From DASZMJ01 sp035551935 (lineage in GTDB: Bacteria > Planctomycetota > Planctomycetia > Isosphaerales > Isosphaeraceae): a stretch of 30,643 nucleotides of DNA. Under the pieces are notes generated by a model. The model saw nothing but the letters and a program-made list of their open reading frames with translations, did no database searches and was not told where the DNA came from. The stretch is taken from positions 1 to 30,643 of the forward strand of contig DASZMJ010000343.1 in NCBI GenBank assembly GCA_035551935.1. The letters run 5' to 3'. This document shows positions 21,511-30,140 of the stretch, piece after piece; within the stretch, counting starts at the first letter, position 1, and the number at the start of each line of letters is the position of its first letter. Position numbers and translations under genes: made by a program.

Positions 21511-24500
21511 TCACCGCGCCGGCCCTCGCGGTCCGCGACGGAACGGGTCGACGGGGAAAGAGCGGTCGAAGAGGCGAAGAAGGAGGGTGCGGAAGGATGG
21601 GTCGGAGTGGAGGGAAGCAAGGTCGGGCTCGCGGGCCATGCGGGGGGCGTCGCGGAAGCCGGCGGCGACGGCGGCGTGAAGGGCGTCGAGGGCAGAGGCA
21701 GCGATCCGTGGGCGATCGGGGCCGGAGGGATCGAGTGGGGGGAGGCAGAGGGAGAGGTCGCGGGCGACGTCGAAGAGCTCGTCCGGGTTGTCGGGCCAGA
21801 GTGCGCGGCGGTCGAGGGTGATGGAGGCGGCGGCGACGGGGCGGCCGCGCTTGAGGAGGAACTCGCCGAGGTCGCGGAGGGTGTCGCTCAGGACGGCGCG
21901 GCGGATCGTGTTCGTCGGCGTCCGATCGAACGCCCGACGCTGCTCGGCCACCGATTCGCGGAAGGCGGCCTCGGCCTCGACGGGGTGGCCGAGGTCGGCC
22001 AGGGTGCCCGCGGTGTTCGCCAGCGCGGCGCCGAGGTGGGTGCGGGCGTTGAGGTCGTCGGGGTGGGCGGACAGTCGCTTGCGCCAGTGGATCTCGATCG
22101 ATCGGAAGATCGTCAGCGCCTCGTCGAGCCGGCCGTGCCTGGCCAGCAGCAGGGCCATGTTGTTACGGCTGCCGTAGACGTTCTGCCAGTACCAGGTGAC
22201 TTCCGGGTTGCCGGCCAGGAGCGCCTCGCGGATCGCCAGGGCCCGGCGGTGGGCCGCGAGGGCGTCGTCGAGCTGGCCGGCCTTGCCGCGGAGGTTGCCG
22301 AGGCTCTCGAGGCAGTGGGAGAGGTCTTCGCGGTAGAGGGTCACGGCCGGGTTGGCGGCGACGAGCCGCTCGTGGATCGCCAGGGCCTTGGTGTAGAGGC
22401 CGATGGCCTCGCCGATCGCGCCGGCGCGACGGCGGGTCATGCCCAGGTTGCGGTAGCTCCTGGCGAGGGAATGGAGCACGGTCGGGTCGTCGGGCTCGGC
22501 GGCCGTGAGCCCTTCCCACAAGTCGATGGCCTTGCGATACTCGGCCTCGGCCTCGGCGGTTTGCCGGGCGTCGAGGGCGAGCGTCGCGAGGTTGTGCCAG
22601 CCCCGGGCCAGTGCGGCCCGGACGCGGGGGTCGTCGCGGCCGGCGGCGCGGAGGCGCTCGCGGATCGCCAGGGCCCGGCGGAAGGCCGCCGTCGCGTCGT
22701 CGGGGTGATGCGTGTCGCGGCGGATCGTGCCGAGGTCGTCGAGCGCCTCGGCCAGGTCGAGCGCGGGGCCGGGATCGGCCGGGTCGGCGGCGACCTCGGC
22801 CTCGAACCGCCCGATCGCCGCGCGGAGGTTGACGAGCCCCTCGAGGACGCGATCGGTCTCGCCCTGGAGCCGGCCGAGGTGGGCCACGACTCGCGCCCGC
22901 AGGAGCCGTGTCGGCCGGTCGTCGGGCAAGTGATCGATCAAGGCCAGGGCCTTGCCGTCGGCGGCGATGGCGTCGTCGCGGCGGTCGACCTCCGCGGTGA
23001 TCCGGCCGACCCGCGCGTAGGTCGAGGCCAGCTCGGCGCGGACCGCCGGCTCGTCGCGCTGACCGAGGAACCCCCGATAGTAGCGGAGGGCGTCGTTCAA
23101 CAGTTGCTTGCGCAAGGGTTGCAGCCCGGGTGCCTTGAGGAGGGCGTCCTCGCTGATCCGGGTGAACGAGTCGTCGACGGCCCGGCGGGCGGCGCGGAAG
23201 TTGGCGTCGGCGCGCCTGGCCTGTTGCTCGGCGTCGCGGCGGGCGAGCTCGGTCCGCCGTTGCTCGGCGGCGACGAGCCAGGCCGTGATCGCGAGGGCCA
23301 CGACCGCCGCGACGAGCAACGCCGACGCCGCCGCCACACCGGTCCGATGCCGCCGCGCCCAGCGCCCGAGCCGCACTCCCGCCGGCTCGCGATAGGCCGA
23401 GACCGGCTCATCCGCCAGCCAGCGGCGGACGTCGGCCGCGAGGTCGGCGACGTCCTGATACCGGTCCTCGGGCCGCTTCTCCAGGGCCTTGAGGCAGACG
23501 GCCTCCAGCGCCCGAGGCAATCCCGGGTTGAGCCGGCCGGGCGGCTCGGGGACCTCTTCGCGGACGCGGCGCAGGACCTCGGCCGTGTCCGGCCCGCCGA
23601 ACGGCGGCCGGCCGGCCAGGACCTCATAAAGGGTCGCGCCCAGGCCGTAGACGTCGGTCCGGCGATCGATCCGCGCCAGGTCGCCCGACGCCTGCTCGGG
23701 GGCCATGTAGGCCGGCGTGCCCATCGCCTGCCCCTCGACCGTCCAGGACGAACCGTCGCCCTGCGCGGCGTCGCCCGCGGCGGTCGCGTCCTCCTCCGGC
23801 CCGTCGACCCGCTTGGCGAGGCCCCAGTCGAGGACCATCACCTCGCCGAAGTCGCCGAGGACGACGTTGGCGCCCTTGAGGTCGCGATGCAGGACGCCGC
23901 GGCTGTGGGCGAACGCGACGGCGTTGCAGACGCCGACGAAGGCCTCGACGAGCGCGCGCCAGGCCATCGGCTCGTCGCGGCCGAGCTTGCGGTCGCGGTG
24001 GCAGGCGCGGGCGGCCTCGGCGAGGGTGCGCCCCTTGACGAATCGCATCGTGTAGAAGGGACGGCCGTCTTCCTCGCGACGGGTCAGCTCGTAGATCGGG
24101 ACGATGCCGGGGTGCTCGAGCCGGCCGGTGATCCGCGCCTCCTCGACGAACCGGGCACAGACCGCCGGGTCGCGGGCGCGGTCGGGCCGGAGCTCCTTCA
24201 GGGCCACCTCGCGACCGAGCGCCGCGTCGCGCGCCAGCCAGACCCGGCCCAGGCCCCCCTCGGCGTGCAGTCGGGTCAGCGAATAGCGCTCGGCGCGCTC
24301 CGGCACGAAGGCGAGGGTCGAGAGCAGGAAGTGCCCTTCGGTCGACGACCCGTCCGCGATCGACCGCGTCGCCTCCGGGTCTCCCGGCCGCGTCGCGGCG
24401 ACGCCCTCGGGCGTGGCCGCGGTCTCCTCCTCGGTGTCCTCGCCGAGGATCGCCCGGACGCCGGCCTCGATCGCCTCCCGATCGGCCGCCGCGAGCATCC

Positions 24501-24642
24501 CCGATGCCACCAGGCGATCCGCGAGGCCCTCCCCACGTCGACTCGCCAGCGCCTCGGCGAGCCGGGACTCGTCGATCAGGCCCCTCTTGAGGGCAAGGGC
24601 CCCGAACACGAGCTCGCGGTCGGCGTCGCGAGGCCGGGACAT
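21511..24642 (-). CDS. Transmembrane Ser/Thr protein kinase with TPR C-terminus
   Basis: The product has 1043 residues. Residues ~10-66 (LVFGALALKRGLIDESRLAE...) are a helical N-terminal module common in planctomycete kinases. The kinase domain (~118-410) has the glycine loop AEGGLGRVWLA, Lys149 in VALKEL, the catalytic loop HRDLKGANVVL (252-262), DWG at 272-274 in place of DFG, and GTPAYMAPEQ. One membrane helix (~434-458, TGVAAASALLVAAVVALAI) follows, then an Ala/Arg-rich coiled region and roughly ten TPR units to the end (for example AEYRKAIDLWEGLTAAEPDD). The kinase faces the cytoplasm and the TPRs probably the periplasm, though this follows only from the single helix. The start is 3 bp after the stop of the HflK-like gene, so it belongs to the SPFH operon and may sense or modify that complex. 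Confidence 0.9.
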   Translation of the reverse strand: MSRPRDADRELVFGALALKRGLIDESRLAEALASRRGEGLADRLVASGMLAAADREAIEAGVRAILGEDTEEETAATPEGVAATRPGDPEATRSIADGSSTEGHFLLSTLAFVPERAERYSLTRLHAEGGLGRVWLARDAALGREVALKELRPDRARDPAVCARFVEEARITGRLEHPGIVPIYELTRREEDGRPFYTMRFVKGRTLAEAARACHRDRKLGRDEPMAWRALVEAFVGVCNAVAFAHSRGVLHRDLKGANVVLGDFGEVMVLDWGLAKRVDGPEEDATAAGDAAQGDGSSWTVEGQAMGTPAYMAPEQASGDLARIDRRTDVYGLGATLYEVLAGRPPFGGPDTAEVLRRVREEVPEPPGRLNPGLPRALEAVCLKALEKRPEDRYQDVADLAADVRRWLADEPVSAYREPAGVRLGRWARRHRTGVAAASALLVAAVVALAITAWLVAAEQRRTELARRDAEQQARRADANFRAARRAVDDSFTRISEDALLKAPGLQPLRKQLLNDALRYYRGFLGQRDEPAVRAELASTYARVGRITAEVDRRDDAIAADGKALALIDHLPDDRPTRLLRARVVAHLGRLQGETDRVLEGLVNLRAAIGRFEAEVAADPADPGPALDLAEALDDLGTIRRDTHHPDDATAAFRRALAIRERLRAAGRDDPRVRAALARGWHNLATLALDARQTAEAEAEYRKAIDLWEGLTAAEPDDPTVLHSLARSYRNLGMTRRRAGAIGEAIGLYTKALAIHERLVAANPAVTLYREDLSHCLESLGNLRGKAGQLDDALAAHRRALAIREALLAGNPEVTWYWQNVYGSRNNMALLLARHGRLDEALTIFRSIEIHWRKRLSAHPDDLNARTHLGAALANTAGTLADLGHPVEAEAAFRESVAEQRRAFDRTPTNTIRRAVLSDTLRDLGEFLLKRGRPVAAASITLDRRALWPDNPDELFDVARDLSLCLPPLDPSGPDRPRIAASALDALHAAVAAGFRDAPRMAREPDLASLHSDPSFRTLLLRLFDRSFPVDPFRRGPRGPAR

Positions 24643-24645
24643 GGC

Positions 24646-25554
24646 TCAAGGCTCCGCCCCGAGGATGCTCAGGTCGACGGGCTCGTCGGGCGTCAGCAGG
24701 ATGGTGCGCCGGACGCGCGGGAGGAGGTCGCGGAGGGCCTCGTAATAGAGGCGGCGGACGGTCAACGGCCGCGAGCGATCGGCCTGGTCGAGCAGGATAT
24801 GGAAGCGATCGGCGCGAGCACGTGCCAAGACGATGTTGCGATCCGCCTTCGCCGTCGCGGCGGCGACGCGGGCCTCGGCCTCGGCCGTCGCGAGGGTGCG
24901 GGCGGTCGCGGCGTAGGTCGCGGCCTCGTTGAGCCGGCGGTCGTGCTCGCTCCGCGCGGCCTGGGCCGCGGCGAAGGCCGGCTCGACCTCGGTCGGCGGC
25001 CGGGCGTCGGTGAGGCTCAGGCCGAGGATCGCCACGCCGAGGTCGAGGCGGTCGCGGCCGACGGCCGAGGCCAGGTCGGCCTCGGCGTCGCGCGCGATCG
25101 CCGCGCGGCCGGCGCGCAACGCCTCGTCGACCCCGCGCCGCGCCACGGCCCGCGCCAACGCCGACTCGGCCAGGCGCCCCAGGAGCCGCTCGGCCCCCTC
25201 GGCCCGGAGCACGAAGGCGACCGGGTCGGCCACGCGATACTGCACGACTCCGCGCGCCCGGAGCACGTTGCGGTCCCCCGTCAGGAACTCCCCCGCGCCC
25301 GGCTCGTCCTCCGGGCCCGGCACCCCCCCCAGGCCGACCTCCAGCCGTCGCACCGCGTCCGTGCGGACGCGAATCCTCCGGTCCAACCCGATCGGCAGGC
25401 CCAGATGCGGCCCCTGCGTCCACGCCCTCGGCAGCGTCCGCCCCAGGCGACGGACGACGACCGCCTCGCCCGGCGCGACGACGACGAAGCCCGTCGCCGC
25501 GTACGCGAGGGCCGCCAGGAGGATCATCCCCGAAACCAGCCCCGCGCGCCTCAC
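24646..25554 (-). CDS. HflK-like SPFH/band-7 membrane protein
   Basis: The product has 302 residues from a GTG start that overlaps the previous stop by 4 bp (GTGA). One N-terminal membrane helix (AGLVSGMILLAALAYAATGF) precedes an SPFH domain: VVVAPGEAVVVRRLGRTLPR, then GPHLGLPIGLDRRIRVRTD, LTGDRNVLRARGVVQYRVAD and LGVAILGLSLTDARPP. A long Ala/Glu/Arg coiled coil (~195-265) follows. The pattern is that of HflK, which with HflC forms a large periplasmic cage in the inner membrane and, in E. coli, holds FtsH. It is much shorter than E. coli HflK (419 residues), lacking the Gly-rich N-terminus. No ftsH is encoded nearby; the fused ATPase-SPFH gene upstream is a likelier partner. Confidence 0.85.
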   Translation of the reverse strand: MRRAGLVSGMILLAALAYAATGFVVVAPGEAVVVRRLGRTLPRAWTQGPHLGLPIGLDRRIRVRTDAVRRLEVGLGGVPGPEDEPGAGEFLTGDRNVLRARGVVQYRVADPVAFVLRAEGAERLLGRLAESALARAVARRGVDEALRAGRAAIARDAEADLASAVGRDRLDLGVAILGLSLTDARPPTEVEPAFAAAQAARSEHDRRLNEAATYAATARTLATAEAEARVAAATAKADRNIVLARARADRFHILLDQADRSRPLTVRRLYYEALRDLLPRVRRTILLTPDEPVDLSILGAEP

Positions 25555-26510
25555 GGTCGCTCCTCCGCGGCCACCTTGTCGGGCGTCGGCGCGGCCGACG
25601 GACCCCGTTCTTTTAACACGTCTTCGGATGGTCCATGTGTCAATAACTTCAAGAGCGGGCTCGACGCCGAGAGGACGACGGTCGCCTTGCCGTCGAGGAT
25701 CGCGCGATAGGTCTCGAGCGTGCGGACGAACTCGAAGAACTTCGGGTCGCGCGCGTGGGCCGCGTTGAGCAGCCGCGTCGCCTCGGCCTCCCCCTTGCCC
25801 CGGATGCGCTCGGCCTGCGCGTCGGCCTCGGCGAGCACCGCGTCGCGTTCGCGGTCGGCCTGGCTCGTCAGGGCCTTGTACTTCGCCTCGCCCTCGGCCC
25901 GCAACGTCGCCGCGACTTGACGACGCTCGCTCCGGATCAGGTCGAAGACCGCCGGCCGGACCTCGACCGGGTAGTTGAACCGCCGCAGCCGCACGTCGAC
26001 CACCTCGACCCCCAGCTCATCTCGCGCATGGCCGGCGACCTCGTCCCGCACCGCCCTCGTCAACGCATCGAGTTCCCAGACATTTCGATCCGTCGTCGCG
26101 AGCGCCTCCAGCGGCCGCGCGCCGATGGCGTTGCTGAGCGCCGCGGCCACCCGCTCGCCCAGCCTCGCCTCGGCCGAGGCCACCGTCCCCGCCCCCCGCA
26201 GGAACCGGACCGGCTCGGCGACCCGCCACACGACATAGCCGGCGACTTCCAGGTTCCGCTTGTCCCCCGTCATCACCTCCCGCGCCGGCGCGTCGAAGAC
26301 CCTCAGCCTCCGGTCGATCGCCGTCGCCTCCTGCCACGGCCACTTCAGGTGGAACCCCGCCTCCCCCGGCCCGTACACCGCCGCCTGTCGGCCGAAGTCC
26401 GTCACCAGGACATATTTCGACTCGTCCACCGACACCCACGACCGCGCCGCGGCGATCGCCAGGGGCAGCAGGGCAACGAGGATCGCGACGAACTTTCGGA
26501 GCCTTCTCAT
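25551..26510 (-). CDS. HflC-like SPFH/band-7 membrane protein
   Basis: The product has 319 residues. A single N-terminal helix (KFVAILVALLPLAIAAARSW) is followed by VSVDESKYVLVTDFGRQAAV, GFHLKWPWQEATAIDRRLRV, MTGDKRNLEVAGYVVWRVAE and LGVEVVDVRLRRFNYP, which match HflC blocks closely. A coiled coil (SERRQVAATLRAEGEAKYKA...AERIRGKGEAEATRL) and FFEFVRTLETYRAIL complete the family pattern; length is near that of E. coli HflC (334). It is expected to form hetero-oligomeric rings with the HflK-like protein encoded next (4-bp overlap) and perhaps with the SPFH domain of the fusion protein upstream. The C-terminal ~30 residues are a disordered-looking Pro/Glu tail. Confidence 0.88.
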   Translation of the reverse strand: MRRLRKFVAILVALLPLAIAAARSWVSVDESKYVLVTDFGRQAAVYGPGEAGFHLKWPWQEATAIDRRLRVFDAPAREVMTGDKRNLEVAGYVVWRVAEPVRFLRGAGTVASAEARLGERVAAALSNAIGARPLEALATTDRNVWELDALTRAVRDEVAGHARDELGVEVVDVRLRRFNYPVEVRPAVFDLIRSERRQVAATLRAEGEAKYKALTSQADRERDAVLAEADAQAERIRGKGEAEATRLLNAAHARDPKFFEFVRTLETYRAILDGKATVVLSASSPLLKLLTHGPSEDVLKERGPSAAPTPDKVAAEERP

Positions 26511-26522
26511 ATCGTCTTTCTT

Positions 26523-26582
26523 CGTAGGGCAGGGCTTGCCCTGCCGGAATCAAACAAGAGGCAGGGCAAGCCCTGCCCTACG
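26523..26582. repeat. Perfect 23-bp inverted repeat inside the SPFH operon
   Basis: Arms 26523-26545 and 26560-26582 are perfect reverse complements with a 14-nt loop; the core is GGGCAGGGCTTGCCCTGCC. Each arm is itself partly palindromic. It occupies most of the 81-bp gap between the fusion gene and the HflC-like gene. As RNA it would be a very stable hairpin that could attenuate or process the transcript and set expression of the fusion against the downstream genes. It may equally be a dispersed repeat that landed there. Confidence 0.85.
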
Positions 26583-26591
26583 GCGAGAGAC

Positions 26592-29500
26592 TTATCGGGC
26601 CGGTCGTTCGGCCGCGATCGACGACTTGAGGGCCGGGTTCGCGGCGGAGGGGGAATCGGGCAGGATCAGGCGGGGACTCCGGCCCCCGGTGGGGTCGAGC
26701 AGGAGCTTGGGGCGGTCGGCGAGGGCGCGTTCGAGGGTGTCGAGGTAGAGGCGGAGGTCGGTCAAGCCGGGCGAGGAGGAGCGGGCGTCGATGAGGGCGC
26801 GGAACGAGTCGGCGAGGCCGCCGGCGCGGGCGACGTGGCCGTCGCGGTCGGCCTCGGCGCGGCGGAGGGCCGTGGCGGCGAGGCCGCGGGCGTCGGCGAG
26901 CCGCTCGGCGCGGTAGGTCGCGGCGTCGTTCAGGCGGCGCTGGCGCTCGTTCTCGGCGCGAGAGACGTCGCGATAGGCGTCGACGACACCGAGCGGCGGG
27001 TGAACATCCTGGAAATCGACGCGAACGACCCGGAGGCCGAGGCCGTAGGAGTCGACTCGATCGCGGAGCAGGTCGACCACGTCGACCTCGGCGGCGTGGC
27101 GGCGGGCGGTGAGGAGGTCGTCGAGCCGGCGGCGGCCGACGACCTCGCGGACGGCCGACTCGGCGAGCGGCCGGAGGGCGACGTCGGGCTCGGCGGCGCC
27201 GAAGGCGAAGCGGCGGAGGGAGTCGGGGTCGGTTCCGAGGCGATACTGGGCCGTCGCGGTCAGCTCGACGAGCCGGCCGTCGCCGGTGATGAGCAAGGCC
27301 TCGTCCTCGCCCCGCGCGATGCCCCAGCGGTCGTGCCCCGACTCCCACGACACCTGCCCCTCGGCCGGCATGATCGCCCGGAACCCGACGGCCACGCTCC
27401 GCACGCGGTCCGGCCTCAGCCTCGTCACCTCCTCGACCGGCGGCGGCCATCTCAGGTGCAGGCCCGGCCCGAGCTGCCCCACGTACCGCCCCTGCCGCCG
27501 CAACAGCCCGACCTCGTCCGGCCCGATGGAGACCCAATTGGACATCAGGTAATACGCGAATCCACCGAGCAGGACGACGGCGATCCCGGTCCTCCAACGC
27601 GCGAGCACGCGATCGAACACGAAGCCCGGGTCGAGCCGGTCGTCGAGCCGGTGGATCGCGTCGCCGACCGAGCGAATCCGGCGGATCGGCCCGAGGTTGC
27701 GCCAGTCGCCGAAGGCGAGCAGTCGCATCGCGTTGAGCAGGACGAGCAGGGAGCCCACCTGATGCAGGATCGCCGCCGGCACCGGCCCGAGGATGCCCAG
27801 CGCCGCCGAGGCCATCGCCACGGCATTCAATCCAAAGGCGAAAATCAAGATATTCTGACAAATGACCGCGACCGTAGCCCGCGAGAGTTTCACGAGGTCG
27901 GGCAGGACGCGCAACGGGTCGCCGAGCAGGACGAGGTCCCCCGCCTCGGCGGCGAGGTCGGCGCCGACGCCGCCGAGCGCGATGCCGACATCCGCGCGGG
28001 CCAACGCCGGCGCGTCGTTGATCCCGTCGCCGACCATCGCGACCCGCCGCCCCGCCGCCTGCCGCCCCTCGATCCAACGCGCCTTGTCGGCCGGCAACAG
28101 CTCGGCCTCGACGGCCTTGACGTGGACCTTCTTCGCCACCCGCCGCGCCGCCGCCGCGCGATCGCCCGTTAATATCGCGATCTCGGTGATCTTGAGGTGT
28201 TTCAGGTCGTGGATGACGTCGTGCGCCTCGCGCCTCACCTCGTCCCGAACGCCGATCAGGCCGACGACGGCGCCGTCGACCGCGACCAGGAGCGGCGTCT
28301 CGCCCCGGCCGTCGAGATCGGCCAGCGCGGCCTCCGTCTCCTCGTCGAGCGCGACCCCCTGCTCCGAGAGCAACCGGCGATTGCCGACGAGGACGTCGTG
28401 TCCCCGCCCCTCCCACGAACAACGCGCCCGCACCCCCGCGCCCGGCAGCGCCTGCACATCGCTGGCGTCGAGCGGGTCGAGCCTCCGCTCGGCGGCGGCC
28501 CGCGTGATCGCGGCGGCGAGCGGGTGGCCGCTCGAATGCTCGGCGGCGGCGGCGAGGGCGAGTAACGAGGACTCATCAAGCTCGCCGAGCGGGACCACGC
28601 CGGCCAGCTCGGGGCGGCCGAGCGTGAGCGTGCCGGTCTTGTCGAACGCGAAGGTGTCGCACCGCGCGAGGCGTTCGAGCGCGATCCCCCCCTTGATGAC
28701 CACCCCGTGCCGCGCCAGCCACGCCATGCTCGCCATGACCGCCGCGGGCGTCGCCAGGATCAGCCCGCACGGGCACGCCACGACCAGGATCGCCACCGCC
28801 CGCAGCCAGACGTCCGGCCAGTGCAGGAGATACCCCGCCACGATCGTGAGCAAGGCGACCGTCTCGACGACCGGCAGGAACAGCCGCGCGAGGCGGTCGG
28901 CGGTCTTCTGGAGCGGGGCCTTCCGGCGCTGGGCGTCGGCGACGAGGCGGAGCACCTGGCCGAGCGTCGTCTCCGTGCCGATCCGCTCGGCCCGGACCTC
29001 CAGCAGGCCGAACTGGTTGACCGTCCCGTTGTAGACCGGATCTCCCTCGCCCTTGTCGATCGGCGACGACTCGCCCGTGAGGGCCGCCTGATCCACGCTC
29101 GACCGCCCCGCGACGACCGTGCCGTCGACCGGCACCCGCTCCCCCGACCGCACGAGCACGAGGTCGCCGACGGCCACCTGATACGCCGGGACCTCGATCT
29201 CCTGGCCGTCGCGACGGACGCGTGCGACCCTCGGCGTCTGGTCGAACAGCCGGCGGATCGCCCTCAATGCCCGGTCGGCAGTGACGGCCTCGAGCACCTC
29301 GCCGACCAGCGCGATGAACACCACCTCCGCCGCGACGAACGGCTGCCCGATCACCAGCGCCGCGATGCACGCCTGCGCCAGCGCCACGTCCGCCCCGACC
29401 CTCCCCGCCAGCAACGCCTCTAGCGCCCCGTAAACGATCCTCGCCCCCCCCAGGATCGCCGCCACCAGCACCAAGGACACCCCGAACGGCGCCCGCCACG

Positions 29501-29675
29501 CCTCCAGCCCCATCGCCCCGAACAGCACATCCGCGCCGATCAGGATGCCGAGGAGGGTCGTCAAGGTATAAAGCGACCGATGCTCGTGCTCGTGCGCATG
29601 CGCCTCCCCCGGCCCTCCTTCGAAGGCATGGGCCCTCAGGTGGTCCATGTCGGCCGGGTGATACTCTCGGTGCAT
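26592..29675 (-). CDS. Fusion: P1B-type heavy-metal ATPase + C-terminal SPFH (HflK-like) domain
   Basis: The product has 1027 residues in one uninterrupted frame. ATG 29675 has GAGG about 6 bp upstream. The N-terminus has a His-rich tract (HAHEHEH, 26-32) and no CxxC metal domain. Residues ~36-655 are a complete P1B ATPase: eight helices, actuator LTGES (199-203), CPC metal site (301-303) in helix 6, DKTGTLT with phosphorylated D345, the SGHPLAAAI nucleotide motif (382-390) and GDGINDAP (549-556). Helix 8 reads ILHQVGSLLVLLNAMRLL with H638 where zinc ATPases have Asp, and helix 7 lacks the copper YN pair, so metal specificity is unclear. After a ~40-residue linker a ninth helix (TGIAVVLLGGFAYYLMSNW, 696-714) leads into an SPFH domain (~715-930) with VSIGPDEVGLLRRQGRYVG, GPGLHLRWPPPVEEV and LGLRVVRVDFQDVHPP, then a coiled coil. 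The extra helix would place the SPFH part in the periplasm, as in HflK/HflC. It is the first gene of a four-gene unit with hflC-like, hflK-like and a kinase. Confidence 0.9.
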   Translation of the reverse strand: MHREYHPADMDHLRAHAFEGGPGEAHAHEHEHRSLYTLTTLLGILIGADVLFGAMGLEAWRAPFGVSLVLVAAILGGARIVYGALEALLAGRVGADVALAQACIAALVIGQPFVAAEVVFIALVGEVLEAVTADRALRAIRRLFDQTPRVARVRRDGQEIEVPAYQVAVGDLVLVRSGERVPVDGTVVAGRSSVDQAALTGESSPIDKGEGDPVYNGTVNQFGLLEVRAERIGTETTLGQVLRLVADAQRRKAPLQKTADRLARLFLPVVETVALLTIVAGYLLHWPDVWLRAVAILVVACPCGLILATPAAVMASMAWLARHGVVIKGGIALERLARCDTFAFDKTGTLTLGRPELAGVVPLGELDESSLLALAAAAEHSSGHPLAAAITRAAAERRLDPLDASDVQALPGAGVRARCSWEGRGHDVLVGNRRLLSEQGVALDEETEAALADLDGRGETPLLVAVDGAVVGLIGVRDEVRREAHDVIHDLKHLKITEIAILTGDRAAAARRVAKKVHVKAVEAELLPADKARWIEGRQAAGRRVAMVGDGINDAPALARADVGIALGGVGADLAAEAGDLVLLGDPLRVLPDLVKLSRATVAVICQNILIFAFGLNAVAMASAALGILGPVPAAILHQVGSLLVLLNAMRLLAFGDWRNLGPIRRIRSVGDAIHRLDDRLDPGFVFDRVLARWRTGIAVVLLGGFAYYLMSNWVSIGPDEVGLLRRQGRYVGQLGPGLHLRWPPPVEEVTRLRPDRVRSVAVGFRAIMPAEGQVSWESGHDRWGIARGEDEALLITGDGRLVELTATAQYRLGTDPDSLRRFAFGAAEPDVALRPLAESAVREVVGRRRLDDLLTARRHAAEVDVVDLLRDRVDSYGLGLRVVRVDFQDVHPPLGVVDAYRDVSRAENERQRRLNDAATYRAERLADARGLAATALRRAEADRDGHVARAGGLADSFRALIDARSSSPGLTDLRLYLDTLERALADRPKLLLDPTGGRSPRLILPDSPSAANPALKSSIAAERPAR

Positions 29676-29836
29676 CCGCCGCCTCGCCGTCGCGCGTCAG
29701 GATCTCTTCGACCCGCCCGGCAACTATCATGGGGGCCGGCGCCCGCCGGGGCAAGGCCGTCGCGGGCGAGACGGTGGAGTCCACTGCGGCCTCGGTTTCC
29801 GTTCCATCGGATCGGAGTGAGGAAGGCCCCGGTTGC

Positions 29837-29907
29837 CACGGATTCGACCTCGAACCCGTGCCGGTCGGCTCTGCCGGAGTGGGCACGGGTTCGAGGCCGA
29901 ACCCTGG
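29837..29907. repeat. Pair of palindromes (CACGGGTTCG family), copy 2
   Basis: 29837-29860 and 29884-29907 repeat the 24-bp unit with a few substitutions (CACGGATTCG on the left, GAACCCTGG on the right). Units are again 23 bp apart, the same layout as at 19472-19542 but more diverged. The same spacing at two sites shows that the pair, not the single palindrome, is the repeated unit. Confidence 0.75.
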
Positions 29908-30140
29908 CTGGACCGTCTCTTCGGCCTCCTTCCGGGCGTCTCGGCGCGGCCCGCGACGGGGCCGAGCGTCGACGTCGTCCACCAGGACGCCGAACCAGTG
30001 TCCGCCGTCGCCCCCTTGACCCGACGCGCCGGCGAGGGCCGTCCATGACCCGCGGGGGGGTCGGGGCCGACCCGCGGGACTGCGCGGGGTGGCGTCCGAC
30101 GCGGCTGGATTGCGTCAAGCCTTCCTGGAGGGCCCGGGGG

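Noticed and set aside
21096..21821. Plus-strand frame containing NEPNS/KTNPI peptides as a possible gene
   Set aside because: The similarity arises from the DNA repeat read in shifting phases; there is no ribosome site and the frame runs into the antisense of the kinase C-terminus.
20956..25710. 1584-codon plus-strand open frame across the repeat, kinase and SPFH genes
   Set aside because: It is antisense to genes with clear kinase and SPFH motifs; its own sequence is low-complexity Gly/Arg/Val.
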